DNA from: Rhipicephalus microplus
Lineage: Eukaryota; Arthropoda; Arachnida; Ixodida; Ixodidae
DNA: 64,000 bases
Assembly (NCBI RefSeq): GCF_043290135.1
Contig: NC_134705.1
Coordinates: 61,159,771 to 61,223,770 of the forward strand
Direction: 5' to 3'
Shown here: positions 24,322-35,869 of the stretch, one piece after another
Layout: every line of letters starts with the position of its first letter
How positions within the stretch are numbered: the first letter of the stretch is position 1
The notes under the pieces: model-generated
What the model was told of the DNA's origin: nothing
The model's database searches: none
The model's input: only the letters and a program-made list of their open reading frames with translations
Program-made: the position numbers and the translations under genes

Positions 24322-24325
<4 letters not shown>
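24169..24325 (+). repeat. 3' LTR of the integrase derivative
   Basis: The LTR starts TGTAGCGAAGCC, 36 bp after the integrase stop and behind a short G-rich tract, and ends CGCCTTAACA where the (TA)n tract starts. The first 11 bp recur at 22880. Confidence 0.7.

Positions 24326-24406
<81 letters not shown>
24326..24406. repeat. (TA)n microsatellite
   Basis: About 80 bp of pure AT repeats between the LTR end and the first ribozyme-like palindrome. Confidence 0.98.
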
Positions 24407-24409
<3 letters not shown>

Positions 24410-24442
24410 GGAGTAATAATTTATTGGGCCAGTTAGTCTTTG

Positions 24443-24811
<369 letters not shown>

Positions 24812-24814
24812 TTC

Positions 24815-24890
24815 CTTTACTTAACGTTTTCTGCTGGTGGGCCAGCCCTCTGACAAAGGCTGGTCCAGCAGCACAAAACGTTAAGTAAAG
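24815..24890. repeat. Second palindrome with degenerate hammerhead-like core
   Basis: Arms CTTTACTTAACGTTTT and AAAACGTTAAGTAAAG enclose GCTGG...CCAGC. The right half reads CTGACAA, a GGCTGG/CCAGC stem, then ACAAAAC (24850-24879). This is CUGAUGA-stem-GAAAC with changes in the invariant bases, so a dead ribozyme. It directly follows the (TA)n tract. Confidence 0.65.
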
Positions 24891-25143
24891 ACGCTTCCGT
24901 GAAAGTTTCATCGTCTGTTTTTCTTCCATACAATACGTCGGGTCCAGCGTGAATGACGTTCAAAGAATCTATATGACGAATCTATATGACAAACTATCTA
25001 TATGAATATATATGACGAACCACACGAGAACGGTGTGGTGGACTAGTAGAGAAGAAGGAATACGAAGACGCATAAATGGTTCATCACAGCCATCACGTCT
25101 CCTGCGTCACACTAGACGACAAGATCTACCGTGCCCTTCATCA

Positions 25144-25420
25144 TGGCGACATTCAAAAAAGTCATCAACATCCCGAAGTACTCGGGACAAGTGGCTCCGT
25201 CTCTTTGAGGTGACGACTGCGGCCGCAGCATGGACGGAGCGAGACAAGCTGTGCTACTTCTCCTATTACCTTGAAGGTGAGGCTTTCCGATGGTTTCTCC
25301 CCGAAGTTCTCGACACTGACGCATCTTGAGAGAGCTTACCTGAACGCATGAAGGAACGCTTTACGAGAGCGTCACGGATCCTTTTCGTCAATTCATTCAT
25401 TGCCGGTTGAGGACAGGCCA
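25144..25420 (+). pseudogene. Gypsy gag fragment
   Basis: In the frame 25012-25329 the stretch AAAWTERDKLCYFSYYLEGE followed by AFRWFLPE matches the retrotransposon gag capsid pattern (aromatic-rich, L-x-G-x-A-x-x-W). Stops and shifts occur on both sides. No zinc knuckle is preserved. Confidence 0.65.
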
Positions 25421-25624
25421 GAGCTGGAAGGATTACTATAACAAAAAAAATGTCTCTCGGACACCTCGACGGCCTTCCTGTGCGTATGGAAATGACGTTT
25501 GCTGGGCTTACCTCGTCTACACAAGCGGCATGGCTTACAGCTGCACTTTGCGAAGAGTTCACTATGCTGAGAGTGAAGGTACATCACCTTCTACCAGCTC
25601 GGAATACACAGATGAACATAACAA

Positions 25625-26440
25625 GTGACTGCACTAGTCAGCGTCCACGTAATACACCGTTACGAACCCCCATGCGCGAGTGCAAACACTGCGCGACGGA
25701 TGGCTTACCCCGACAAATGCACTGGCGTAATGAATTCCCACGACACACAAGCATTTCCGCCCTCTCCACCAACCAGAAAACGAGGAGGGCGACCCAGAGT
25801 TCATGTAGTTCAGTTTGATGCCCCCATTAACGGGTGCCCTGTCAGCGCTACTCTTGGTACCGGAGATACGATTACCTGTATCAGTGAAGCAGTGCTGAAG
25901 GCACTTCACCTGCAAATAATGAGAATTTCATGCATAGCAGTTCAAAAAGTCACATCATCTAACAAAACCTCAGGTCGCGTTAATCTAAACGTACAGATAG
26001 GAAAAGTGACAAGAGAAATTCAGGCTAATGTTCTACAAGGCATGAAAAGAAACTTACTTCTTGGCTTGGATAGTGCCTGCCTCTTTAACTTGTCGCTGGA
26101 CTTTGACACCATGAGTCTATGCCTAGATACTAACATCCTTCATTCTCGTACAAAAAACCATACCACGGCTAACATGGGCGCGTCTTTTCAATGTGTTGAA
26201 GTTTGTGATGTACTACATCTAAATAAAGCTCAAAAGTTGGCATTGAAGCAGCTTGTTCACAAGTACGACGGCATTTTTTCTAAGTCACAGACAGTCATTG
26301 GGTGCATAAATGGCAAAATGCATCGCATTCATGTCACCAACAATGTTCCTTTTTGTAGAGCTCCCTATCAATGCTCAGAAACTGACAGCGTTGAAATGGA
26401 CAGACAGATCAACGACCTTCGCGAGCAAGGTGTCATATGA
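25625..26440 (+). pseudogene. Gypsy protease and start of RT
   Basis: An aspartic protease region reads VSATLGTGDTITCISE, where the catalytic DTG has become GTG, so the protease would be inactive. Its flap and C-terminal part follow with LLLGLDSACLFNLSLDF. The connection to RT shows QLVHKYDGIFSKS and DRQINDLREQGVI, ending at a TGA at 26438. Confidence 0.8.
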
Positions 26441-27560
26441 CTATCTACCTCTCGTAACGCTGCGCCGGCACTTCTGGCATAGAAAAAAAGGAGAAGGACG
26501 CACGCGCTTCTGCACCGACTACCGCAATCTAAATGAATTGACGGTGCCTAATTATCAGCCCATCCCTCGCATCGACAACGTTCTCGATTCTCTGGGAAAA
26601 TCTACGTACTTCTCGACGTTAGACATAACGTCAGGTTACTGGCACGTGAAGATTCACCCTGATGACATTGCGAAAACGGCGTTTGTCACACGTACCGGTC
26701 ACTACGAGTGGCTCGTCATGCATTTTGGTCTTCGGAATGCTGCGGCCACCTTCAAACAGGCTGTCGAATTTATATTGGCAAAACACTGTTTGCAGAACGC
26801 TACGAATTACTTCGATGACATTGTTGTCTAGTCTGGCACGTTTCCAGACCATCTGAGGCATCTAGAGGGCGTTTTAAAAGCTTTCAAAAGCGAAGGCGTC
26901 AGGCTGAAATTAAAGAAATGTCAGTTCGCTCAACCCTCCATTGAGTACCTGCGGCACAAGGTTTCGCATGGCACCGTCACTTCAAAACAAAGCAACGTGG
27001 ACGCAATCTTACGGTTTCTGACACCATCATGCCCTAAAAAGCTGCAGCATTTTCTCGGCACTGTCAATGTTTACCGTCGATACATCGACCGATTCAGTCA
27101 AATCGCTCACCCCTGACACGCCTGCTCAGCAAAGACGCCACCTAGAACCGGGATTCGGAGTGTGAACTTTCTTTCACTCGGCTAAAGAAATGCGTGAAAG
27201 GGCCAATGCTCAACATCTAGGATGCAGGCTGATGAGGCATCTTGAAGCAGGCTGACGATGAAGGTAAAGAACACCCAATTGCATACCATTCACGGACGTT
27301 ACTAAAACACGAAATTAATTACGCCATCACAAAATTCCAATGTTTAGCGATTATTGAGGCCATAGATAAATGGCGCTGCTGTCTACACGGGAAATCTTTT
27401 ACTGTGATCACGGATCACGCAGCGTTGCAATGACTTAAAAACATCAAGAATCCCCGAAGCCGACTTTTCCGGTGGTCCTTGAAACTCTCCATGTACGACG
27501 TGAATATCAAACAGAAAAAGGGCATTGACAACATTGAAGCTGATGCACTATCTCAAAGCC
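26400..27560 (+). pseudogene. Gypsy reverse transcriptase and RNase H
   Basis: After a shift the RT reads TRFCTDYRNLNELTVPNYQP, then motif A YFSTLDITSGYWHVKI and the catalytic NYFDDIVV box, ending at a TAG at 26829. The thumb and connection (26840-27120) contain further stops. RNase H is at 27242-27433 with HPIAYHSRTL, KFQCLAIIEAI and VITDHAALQ, then DNIEADALS (27525-27553). The RT active-site Asp pair is kept while the frame is broken. Confidence 0.85.
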
Positions 27561-27639
27561 CGATAGTTCAACTCCTATCTGCTGAGCAACTGCGAGGGCA
27601 TCACAACAAAAAACTACCCAGAAAGCATAATATTAAGAA

Positions 27640-28720
27640 CAGACTGAGTATAGTGACACGCAGAGGAATACGAAAAGTCTATGTGCCTTTTGCCCTCCAG
27701 TGTTCTCTTCTCCAAAAAGCTCATCACGCTTCCGGTCATGTCGAAGTAAAGAAGACGTTCGGCTTCTCTCTTCACCGTACTATTGGCCCGACATCTTCAC
27801 CGACGTGAGCGAGTACGTACGGCAGTGCTATACTTGTCAGCGCTGCAATAAACCGAAGACCAAAGGCTTTTTTTTTCTTGTAGTTTTTGCCAATAGCGGA
27901 ACAACCATTTCATCTTCAGGCCATGGACACTATCGGAGCTTTTAGCAACTACGGTTCATCCAAAAGATTCATTCACTTAGCCGTTGATCATGCCACTCGT
28001 TATGCCTGGGCTTTCGCACGCAAGAATGAGACTTGTGACCCGTACATCTTTTGACTGAAGAATATCTTCGCTGCTGGAAAGCCTCGGAAGCTCCTTTCCG
28101 ACCACGGCACAAGATTCTATGCCAGCAGACTTAAGCAGTTCCTCAAGCACAACAATATTCATCAGCTTTTGAGACGCTCATAACGCCGGCACTGTTATGG
28201 CCTAAACGAGCGCACTAATCAGACGGTCGTTACTCGCCTCCGATGCAAGATTAACGACGAAACCTGAAAACTGTGGCCGCGTCTCCTCTCTGACGTTGTC
28301 GACGAGTACAATAGAACACCTCACGAAGTCACAGACTACCAACCCTGCTTTCTTATGTATGGCACACCATCGTATCCCTATCTCCTTTCAGGCGTTGCCG
28401 ACAATCTGCAGGAAGATCGAACAAACGCAGTCCGATAATCAGTGGCATATCGCGAGAAAAACAAGATCATATATGACAAGAAGTTGCTTTTATTAGAGCT
28501 TGAAGTGGGAGACTTTGTTCTCTATGAAACACCCAAGCACCCGAACCACAGCAAACTCAGCGCAATCATGGAAGGACGCTATACGATCAAAAGCAAGATT
28601 TCGGCAGTTAACTACGAGATCGACCACAGCGTGGCTCCACTCAGTCGTCAGACTGACATCGTTCATATCGGGAGACATGAACAAAATCATCTGCCCCTGC
28701 ATTTAAGGCTCTCTTGGGAG
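27640..28720 (+). pseudogene. Gypsy integrase
   Basis: Zinc-domain remains are HHASGHVEVKK and, in a shifted frame, CYTCQRCNKPKTKG (27823-27864). The core has MDTIGAFSNYGSSKRFIHLA, VDHATRYAWAF and LLSDHGTRF, then a Glu motif region near 28200 (GLNERTNQ). A C-terminal domain spans 28442-28720 (VGDFVLYETPKHPNHSKLS). Several stops interrupt it. Confidence 0.8.
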
Positions 28721-28834
28721 AGGGGGGGGGAGCGTGTGACAAAACACACGATAACGGTGTGTGGTGGAATAGTAGAGAAGGAGGAAGACGAAGACAAATA
28801 AATGGTTCATCGTATAGCCATCACGTTTCCTGTG

Positions 28835-28994
<160 letters not shown>

Positions 28995-29253
28995 TTCAAA
29001 GTTACATTCTGTTTGTAAAATCATAAGTCTTTACCTTCCTGTCTATTCTGCCGCCCGGTTCTCGGCCGATTGCCCTTTGTGGATGTGCGCCAATAATATA
29101 AGGATCATCATCATCATCGTTTTTTATATGTGTGAGCAAATTATTTCTTTTGTTACAAGCTCGAAGTCAAAATTTCAGAAGTGGAATGCCATCCAATCAC
29201 AGCGGTGAGAAAATGAGTTTGGTCAGTCTACGAAGCTTGTTAACGTAAGCCTA

Positions 29254-29960
29254 ATGGAACGCGTCGACGAACGAGTCAACCCAACTGGCGGTGGAGATGC
29301 GGACTCCAACGACGGAGACAAGATCACAGCTCATGAACTACTACAAGCTATCCCAGAAAAGGACCGTCTACTATTGACCGTACTGGAAAGACTGACTTTG
29401 TCGGCGCAACCTCAACGAGTGCCAACGTTTTGGGTAATTCCCAACTTGCGCCACAACATCAGTCAGTCCTTTTTACGGCTCCAAAGATGCTCCTTCGGCG
29501 CACGAGTGGATCAAGAATATTCGTCGAACATCTAACCTTCCCGAATGGCCAGCTTCGTACACCCTGGAAACAGCCAAGGTACGATTGATAGGGGCTGCCA
29601 TGGACTGGTATCGTTTGAGGAGTTCCGAGATCACGTAATGGGAAGAGTTCGAGGCACGCTCCCATGGGACCTTTGTCACTCGTCATGAAGAACTGTGGCG
29701 CAGGATGCTAGAGTGCTTGCAGCAGCGTACCGAGAGCATGGCCGCCTACTTCCACTCTAAAGTGCGTCTTTGCTATGAACTCAACCTGGACTTCAACGAT
29801 ACGAGAAAGCAAGGTCTATCGGGGCTGAGGTCGTGCGAATTCCTCATCATGCTTTAGAGTCGGACGCATCAAGATGACGATGACCTACTGCACGACATCT
29901 TGGAGCTCGAATGCATCGAACTTTAACGACAACGCGTTGTCAGCACACGCAACCAAAGCC
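29254..29960 (+). pseudogene. Retrotransposon gag
   Basis: The first frame (29254-29535) starts MERVDERVNP. A shift near 29480 leads to a capsid-like stretch: AHEWIKNIRRTSNLPEWP, LIGAAMDWYRLRS, WEEFEARSHGTFV and LQQRTESMAAYFHSKVRLCY. This is the classical gypsy-type gag pattern. At least three stops interrupt it (29637, 29854 and later). No zinc knuckle is seen. Confidence 0.75.
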
Positions 29961-30289
29961 TAAAGCCACCTTCAGGTTTAGAACGCCGCCTGCCCGCTAC
30001 CAAAGCAAGAAAATTTACGACCGACGCGAACTAAGGAGCGGAACGACGCCAACCATTGCCCCTCGTTGACCAACATGCCACATCTGAGACCGAAGTATAC
30101 GTGACAGGCCGTCGTCGCTCTCAACAGGCTGCACCCCGGCGGAAGCAGACGACGCCTCGAGTCTACAAGAACTGCAAGTCATGCCTGATGCGATCCTCAA
30201 AAGACTCGTGATCCCGTTTTTCAAAGAAGCGCCGCCACATGTCGAGAATTTCTGAGACAGCAAAGCAACGACAACAAAGGAGGGAGAAG

Positions 30290-30860
30290 ATCTGAAGCGG
30301 AAGATGTCTGCCGGAGCAATGGGAAAGCCAAAAGACAAGGGCGAAGCCGAAGCTGAGAGCGATTGAAAGCCAAAAGAGAAAGACGAAGGCAAAGCCCAGG
30401 TGAAAGAAAAGCAAATAACTCGCAATCAGGTTCTGCGAGAATATACAGCAAGGCGGAGAGATTGGAAGTAAACCCAACGGTGGAAGAAACTGCACAAAAA
30501 TGCGGCGAAGAAAGTAAGAAAAACAAAGAAGACGAAGAAAGAGCCCAGGAACAGAAGGGGACTCGTAAGGAAGAGGCCGAGGTCGCAAAAAACAAAACAC
30601 CAAAAGACCAACCGAGGCAAGACGACAAAATGAAAGACAATCCACTGAAAGAATCGCGAAAAAGTGCCGGAGAGCAGTCGCAAAAAAAGAAGAACGAACA
30701 GCCCTAGGCCAACCCGAACAAAGATGGTGAGCCGAAACAGCCGAAGACAACAAAACGAAAATACACTAAGAGCATTGGTAATTCCGGAGCAAATCTGAAA
30801 ACCCCCCGCAGATGGGTCAACAAACAAAAGTCGAAGCCCGAACCTGATCAAGCATAAAAG
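30290..30860 (+). other. Lys/Glu-rich low-complexity region in the gag-only element
   Basis: The plus-strand frame 30363-30707 is almost entirely Lys, Glu, Arg, Gln and Asn (for example KAERLEVNPTVEETAQKCGE). Purine bias in the DNA keeps the minus strand open too, giving long Phe/Leu/Ser-rich shadow frames that are not genes. It may be a Gag C-terminal basic-acidic tail or degenerate purine-rich DNA. Confidence 0.5.
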
Positions 30861-31194
30861 CAGCAGTTTAGACAAACTGAATCTGTCATTGTGCGTGTGT
30901 GGCTTTCTTCAAAGTCAAGCTAGTCAGGATGGCCGGAAGTTACGACATTCCTTTTAAAGTTTCCCGCTACGAACGGGCTAACTTCTGCGTGCCATGAAGA
31001 ACTTGACGCGTCAGTGTATAGACATAGCTAATTTCTTGTGTTACAGTTTGTTTGTTGTTTATCTTGTTTCTATCGTGTGTGAATCAAAAAGTAGTTTAAT
31101 AGGATGGCCGAGCATTGGCATGTAAAAATAAACACTTGGGTAACTTTGCCAAAAGCGCCTTAACGAGGACTTTAAACTATGCAGGATGGCAGAA

Positions 31195-31361
31195 TGTTGA
31201 AAATGCACGAGCCCTTCGTAGCTGGTGAATGAGGAGGACGACGTTCGGGGAGACTCTTGTAGTGTTTGGCTTGTGTGGCGTTTTCAGTGTAGCTTGTGTG
31301 GCGTGTGTTTATATGTGTGAGTGAGTAAAGTATTTCTTTTATTACGAGGTCGAAGTCAACA
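31195..31361 (+). repeat. 3' LTR of the gag-only element
   Basis: It starts TGTTGAAAATGC after GGATGGCAGAA and ends AGTCAACA. The first 90 bp recur at 20780-20866, the last 45 bp at about 29126-29171. Confidence 0.75.
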
Positions 31362-32640
31362 CGTCTGAGATCATGCCATGTTGGGGAGCTAATTATCTAA
31401 GAGAAATGTCCTTGCTTCCTTAGCGTCTATTTGATTGTGGTCAATATCCATGACGTCTTTACAAGCTCCGACACGTAAGCAGCAGAGTTATGGCGTACTG
31501 AGATTTCCACTGTCGTGAAGTAGCATTGGAATTGTCACCACATACCACTTTTGTCGAACAGGTAAATTTAGGAGTGTTCATGCTTTCTGCATGAGGCATG
31601 TCAAAGGCAAGGCAAGGACGTACGCTTATAGGTGTGCAAACAATGTTGGTACATCGGATATCTAGCGAACAGTTGTAGTATAATTTGTGTCATTAATTAG
31701 GGACATCAAAACAAATCCATTTATGCCGCGCCAGGCCAATCGGCGCGTGCTCTCGGACAGATGACGAAGAGCAAACAAAGCGAACGCATGCCGGTCAGGA
31801 AGATGCTAATTTGTGCTTGCACTACCTGGCGCAAAAAAAACCTTATACAGCTGAGGTGTTGAGAGAAGAAACTCAAGGGTCGTAGCCAGGAAAGCGTGTT
31901 GGGAAGTTCGTCAGCCCGGAGCTCATCCCCGAAGTTATTACATCTCGTGCGTTCACAGTACTTCGAATTCAAACCAGACGATAATTTTTATTTAAAAACG
32001 ACTGGAATGCTCACTTTCTCAAGATAATCACGTCATGTCATGAAGAATCTAGTCTTTAAAGTTATCGTGGGATTTCATCTACGCGTAGGAGCTGAAATCG
32101 CTCTTATACGACCTGAACTGAAGGCATTAGAAACGAAAGCATCTGTGTTACTTTGCCAAACAATAGCCTGTTTCAATCCATCTGTACTCAACATATGAGC
32201 ACGCACATACAAAAACATGCACAAGCACACATAAAGGAAATCAACCCCTCTGTTCTGCTCACTGCAACAAAAAAAACGCTCCAGGAACGCCCCTCCGAGC
32301 TGCCTCAATCAGCAAAACTCTTGTCCATGTGCTTACGAAATATCTGAAGGCGATCGGCATGGGCGCGTGCTCTATACAATGTCGTCTAACGGCAGCTTAT
32401 ACAATTTTCTTGGCCAAACTTCGTCGTTACAGAATTAAAGCAGCACAGACGTCCACCAAAAAGGACCGAAGCGTTACACTGGGTAACTCTGTTATTACAA
32501 CAAAATGTGTTATGAGATCACAACTCGGGTCTCGCGCAGCACCGTAGTTGTCCGCCGCCGCCGCTGCCCGTAATCACATCACGCGATATTAGCAAAAAGA
32601 GAAAAAAACTGGTACCAATGACACAGTGCAGCTCCAACCC
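31362..32640. other. Non-coding stretch, nothing recognised
   Basis: Frames of at most 83 codons, no known motif, no second copy in the window. Confidence 0.4.
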
Positions 32641-32872
32641 TTGTTCACTTGGTGCCGACCCAGTATTCTACAACTGAGCCACGCCGGTGCTTGAGACGTG
32701 TTAGCAAACTTGCCTTAGGCAGGCTTGATGTCGGGAAAGCAATCACGTTAATACGACTTATAAAGCGTTTTACAACAGCGAAAGAACAACCAGTCGTCAC
32801 ACAATGCGAATAGCGTAACGAGTGGGTCGTCCAGTGCTCCAACTCACCACAAAAGCTTGTTTTTGGTCAGCT
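32641..32872 (-). repeat. Dispersed repeat Y, copy 1, with tRNA-like end
   Basis: In reverse complement this matches 35870-36075: GTTACGC.ATTCGCATTGTGTGACG, AAAACGCTTTAT, CAAGCCTGCC.AAGGCAAGTTTGC and GCCGGCGTGGCTC. It continues with TCAGTTGTAGAATACTGGGT, an A-box-like tRNA motif also seen at 40938. The family may be a SINE or part of one. I do not know its name. Confidence 0.8.
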
Positions 32873-33126
32873 ATTAACTGTGGCGGACACACACTTCAGG
32901 CATAATTCCTTATGATGGTCAGCCATCGCATGAACAATTGGCACGAAACTCCTCACGATAGTTAAGCGGATACCGCGCTTCTCAGAAGCATGACGAGAAG
33001 TTGCATAGCGTATGCTGGCCTCGTAACCTGAATTTTTTATTATTAATGTCGTATTAGACATCGAGAAAGCTTGCAGCAGTTACCCGATGAGTGTTTAGAG
33101 AAGGCTATGAAATCCCGCTCTTCTGG

Positions 33127-33176
33127 CTGTTGCTGTGACTGTGCTGCGCCTCCGCGCAGCACAGTCACAGTCACAG
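33127..33176. repeat. Perfect short hairpin at a LINE breakpoint
   Basis: GCTGTGACTGTGCTGCGC and its exact complement are separated by CTCC. The right arm merges into the truncated 3' end of the antisense LINE at about 33177. Confidence 0.9.
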
Positions 33177-33177
33177 C

Positions 33178-34995
33178 CCAAGAAGTTTAACCGTAGAGGT
33201 GTTCGGGGGAAGCCCTACCGCAGTCTTGATGCCTTTCCTTATAATGGCTTCAATTTTATCTTTTTCTGCTCTACTTAATTTAAGATAAGGGGCAACGTAT
33301 AGTACACGACTTATCACGAAAGCTTGAACTAATCTTAAAAGATTGGCTTCCTCCATCCCCACATTATTGTTAGCAATGCGCTTAAGCAGGCGGCACGTCT
33401 GGTTCGCACTAGCTTCGAGTCTCCGGATAGTTTCAGTGTTTTTTCCATTTGCTTGTATGCGCATTCCTAGAATTCTAATACTGTCTACGGTTGGAATAGC
33501 ATTACCATTCACTCGCAAAGTGATGTTACAACCCCTTCCGAGGGGATTGTTTGTTTTCCTTTTTTGCGATGGTAGAAAAAGAGCCTCTGATTTTTCTGCC
33601 GTGCATTTTAACCCTAGTGGTTCGAGATATTGTTCGATGGTATCTATAGCCACCTGAAGTGCGCTTTCGATATGTCCGTCACTACTACTATTTATCCACG
33701 GCGTCACATCGTCTGCGTATGTTGTGTAATGCAGATTTTTGATTCCTTCCAACTTCTCAGGAAGTACAATCATCGCTATATTAAAAAGAGTCGGAGAGAG
33801 TACGGACCCCTGTGGCGTCCCTTTATGCCCCAATTTGATGTTTTCGAGCGACTGCCTTCCCATGCTCATAGTGGCTGTACGATTTGAGAGAAAGCTCCTC
33901 GCGTAGTTGTATGTCTTGACGCCTACGTTTAGCGCACTAAGGTTCTTAAGTAAGGCTTCATGTTTGACATTGTCAAACGCCTTGGAGACGTCCAGACCCA
34001 CAATTACTTTGGGGTCAACAGTCTTTTTGTCTATTATCTCCTCCTTTAGCTGTAGCATAATATTGCACGTCGATAGGTGGGATCTGAAGCCTATCATAGT
34101 ATCAGGGTACAGGTTTCATCTTCCATGAACCTAGTCAGTCTTGTTTGGATGACGTGCTCCATCAATTTTCCAACGCAAGATGTGATGTAAATGGGTCTGA
34201 GATGTTCAAGACTGAGCTTTTTCCCTGGCTTACGAAAGAAGACTACATTGGCCGTTTTCCAAGCTTGCGGTATTTCTCCCTTGTCCCAGTATTCTTGCAT
34301 ATAAGCTGCAAGTTGACGAATGGAGCCGTCGTCAAGATTCCTGAGCATTCTGTTGTTGAGTTTGTCCGGACCGGCAGCCGTTTTTGTTTTAAGTCGGTTA
34401 ATTTCAGCCCTTACCTTTCCAACCGTGATGGGGCTGTCTAGGTCCGGGTTTTCTGAACCAGCGTAGGCAGGGAGTTTTTGAGATTCTGCGCAGCAGAGCT
34501 ATCGGTCCCTAACCTCCGTTAATAATTCCGTCGTCTGACCTTCATATTTATACACAAGCTTTTGAAGTTGCTGTCGGGCCTCCGACTTGGTTTCCTCTGG
34601 ATCTAATAAATGCCGTAGTAGCTGCCATGTTTTAGCACTGCCAATCTCTCTATCCGTCTGATCACAGATACTACCCCACTTTTGCTTAGTAAGTTCCAAT
34701 GCATAATCTTCGATCTCTCTATTCAGTGCAGCAACTTCCTTTCAGAGATTCCTGTCTCCTCTTTTCTGACTGATTTTTCGCTCTAGGTTTTTCTTTTTCT
34801 TCCACATGCTTAGAAGATGTCTATCAACAACTTCCGCATCGCCAGCGTCAATATCTTCGGTAGCGTGCTGAACCGACTGAATCACCATTTTACTCCAATC
34901 GTTCATATCATTTATGGGGTCTTGTTCCGACCTGATATTTCTAAAGATCACACAATCTGTAGTTTTAACTTTTCTCTTATTGAGTCAAAATCCAC
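33178..34995 (-). pseudogene. I-group LINE, antisense RT half of an inverted copy
   Basis: On the minus strand the order is: the linker after the endonuclease (34951-34742, VIFRNIRSEQDP), RT fingers with LRPIYITSCVGKLMEHVI (34348-34094), and a long clean RT frame (34097-33171) of 308 codons. That frame has MIGFRSHLSTCNIMLQLKEE, motif A VGLDVSKAFDNVKHE, GTPQGSVLSPTLFNIAM and the catalytic YADDVTPW. It stops at LLGL where related proteins continue, so the 3' end (RNase H and tail) is missing. Few stops suggest moderate age. Confidence 0.85.
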
Positions 34996-35835
34996 AGGAC
35001 CACAGGTGGGTTGGGTAACAAAGGTCTCCCAGGATGCTAATACAGAGATGATTAATGCTTTTAAAGAGCAAAACAGGATATTACAGGAGCAAAATGCGGA
35101 ATTACGCAAACAGCTTGATGAGATTAGAGCTCATCTCACCAGTAAACCAGAGAAGGCGCTGGAAACACCCCAGGTAGCAAACCAGCCGCCTTTAAAGAAG
35201 AAGAGGGCTAAAGAAACCGAAATTGAAGAAAATCACGGAGCGAGAATTGAAGCGCTTGAGGTGGAAACAAAGTCATTACAAGGTATGCTCCAAGCTGTAC
35301 TAAAACAGATGAAACAAATAGGCAACGCTAATGAGCAAATTAAGGCTGAATTGGCTAGCAGGGACCGACAGATAGAATGGCTATGTCAAGCGCTCAAGCT
35401 AAACCATGATGACTCTGCACCCTTATTGTAATACCATTTGGCAGGGGAACTGTAGGGGTTTCTCGCGCAAACGTGCTGTTTTACAATCTTTTCTTGCCAA
35501 CGCCGATCGACCGGAGGTTATTGCGATCCAGGAGTGTGGGAAAAATGCAAAACTAGCAGGTTACAAATCTTTTGCCAGGTCGAGTAATGATACTTAATTA
35601 CGACCTTTGTAAGGAGAAACATTACGACATTGCAGCACGAGACGGGGAACTCGCAGATTCATCATGTTTTAGTCGAACTCGTGCCTCGCAAGAGCAAAGA
35701 CAAGAGTCTTTTTATCCTTAATGTGTATAGTTCCCCCAGGCAGCGCAAAATCAACTTTGGTGATCTTTTCACGAAAAGAAATGTTGTTTCAGCAAACGGT
35801 CTACTATTGATTTTGGTATGAGCCAAGATATCCTA
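34996..35835 (+). pseudogene. Same LINE family, ORF1 end and endonuclease, opposite strand
   Basis: From about 34996 the plus strand encodes an ORF1 tail with a coiled coil (INAFKEQNRILQEQNAELRK) to 35431. The start of ORF2 follows at 35406: NTIWQGNCRGFSRKRAVLQS and EVIAIQECGKNAKLAGYKSF, an exonuclease-endonuclease-phosphatase domain with the catalytic Glu. A TAA at 35596 and shifts interrupt it, and it ends near 35835 just before the GDFNA motif. Its order and position relative to the antisense RT half fit twin-priming inversion of one element. Confidence 0.8.
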
Positions 35836-35869
35836 GGCGACAAGACAAGACAAGACATGCGCCACAGTT

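Larger units (their letters stand above)
22880..24325 (+). mobile_element. Integrase-only gypsy deletion derivative with 3' LTR
   Basis: The element begins TGTAGCGAAGC (22880-22890), identical to the first 11 bp of the LTR at 24169. It jumps directly into the start of the integrase region and ends with a 157-bp 3' LTR (24169-24325, TGTAGCG...TTAACA, with a degenerate poly(A) signal CTAATGAACGCC). Gag, protease, RT and RNase H are deleted. Both ends abut (TA)n tracts, consistent with insertion into one AT microsatellite whose halves now flank it. Confidence 0.75.
29126..31361 (+). mobile_element. Gag-only LTR retroelement
   Basis: The 3' LTR is 31195-31361 (167 bp, TGTTGA...TCAACA, a perfect 6-bp terminal inverted repeat). 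The last part of a 5' LTR is at about 29126-29171, sharing TATATGTGTGAG, TATTTCTTTT and GTCGAAGTCAA with it. Between them lie a gag-like region and a Lys/Glu-rich region, but no protease, RT, RNase H or integrase. The 5' LTR lacks its first two thirds. Such elements depend on enzymes from another element. Confidence 0.65.

Noticed and set aside
30163..30875. Long minus-strand Phe/Leu/Ser-rich frames that look like membrane proteins
   Set aside because: They are the complement of a purine-rich Lys/Glu stretch on the plus strand inside the gag-only element.
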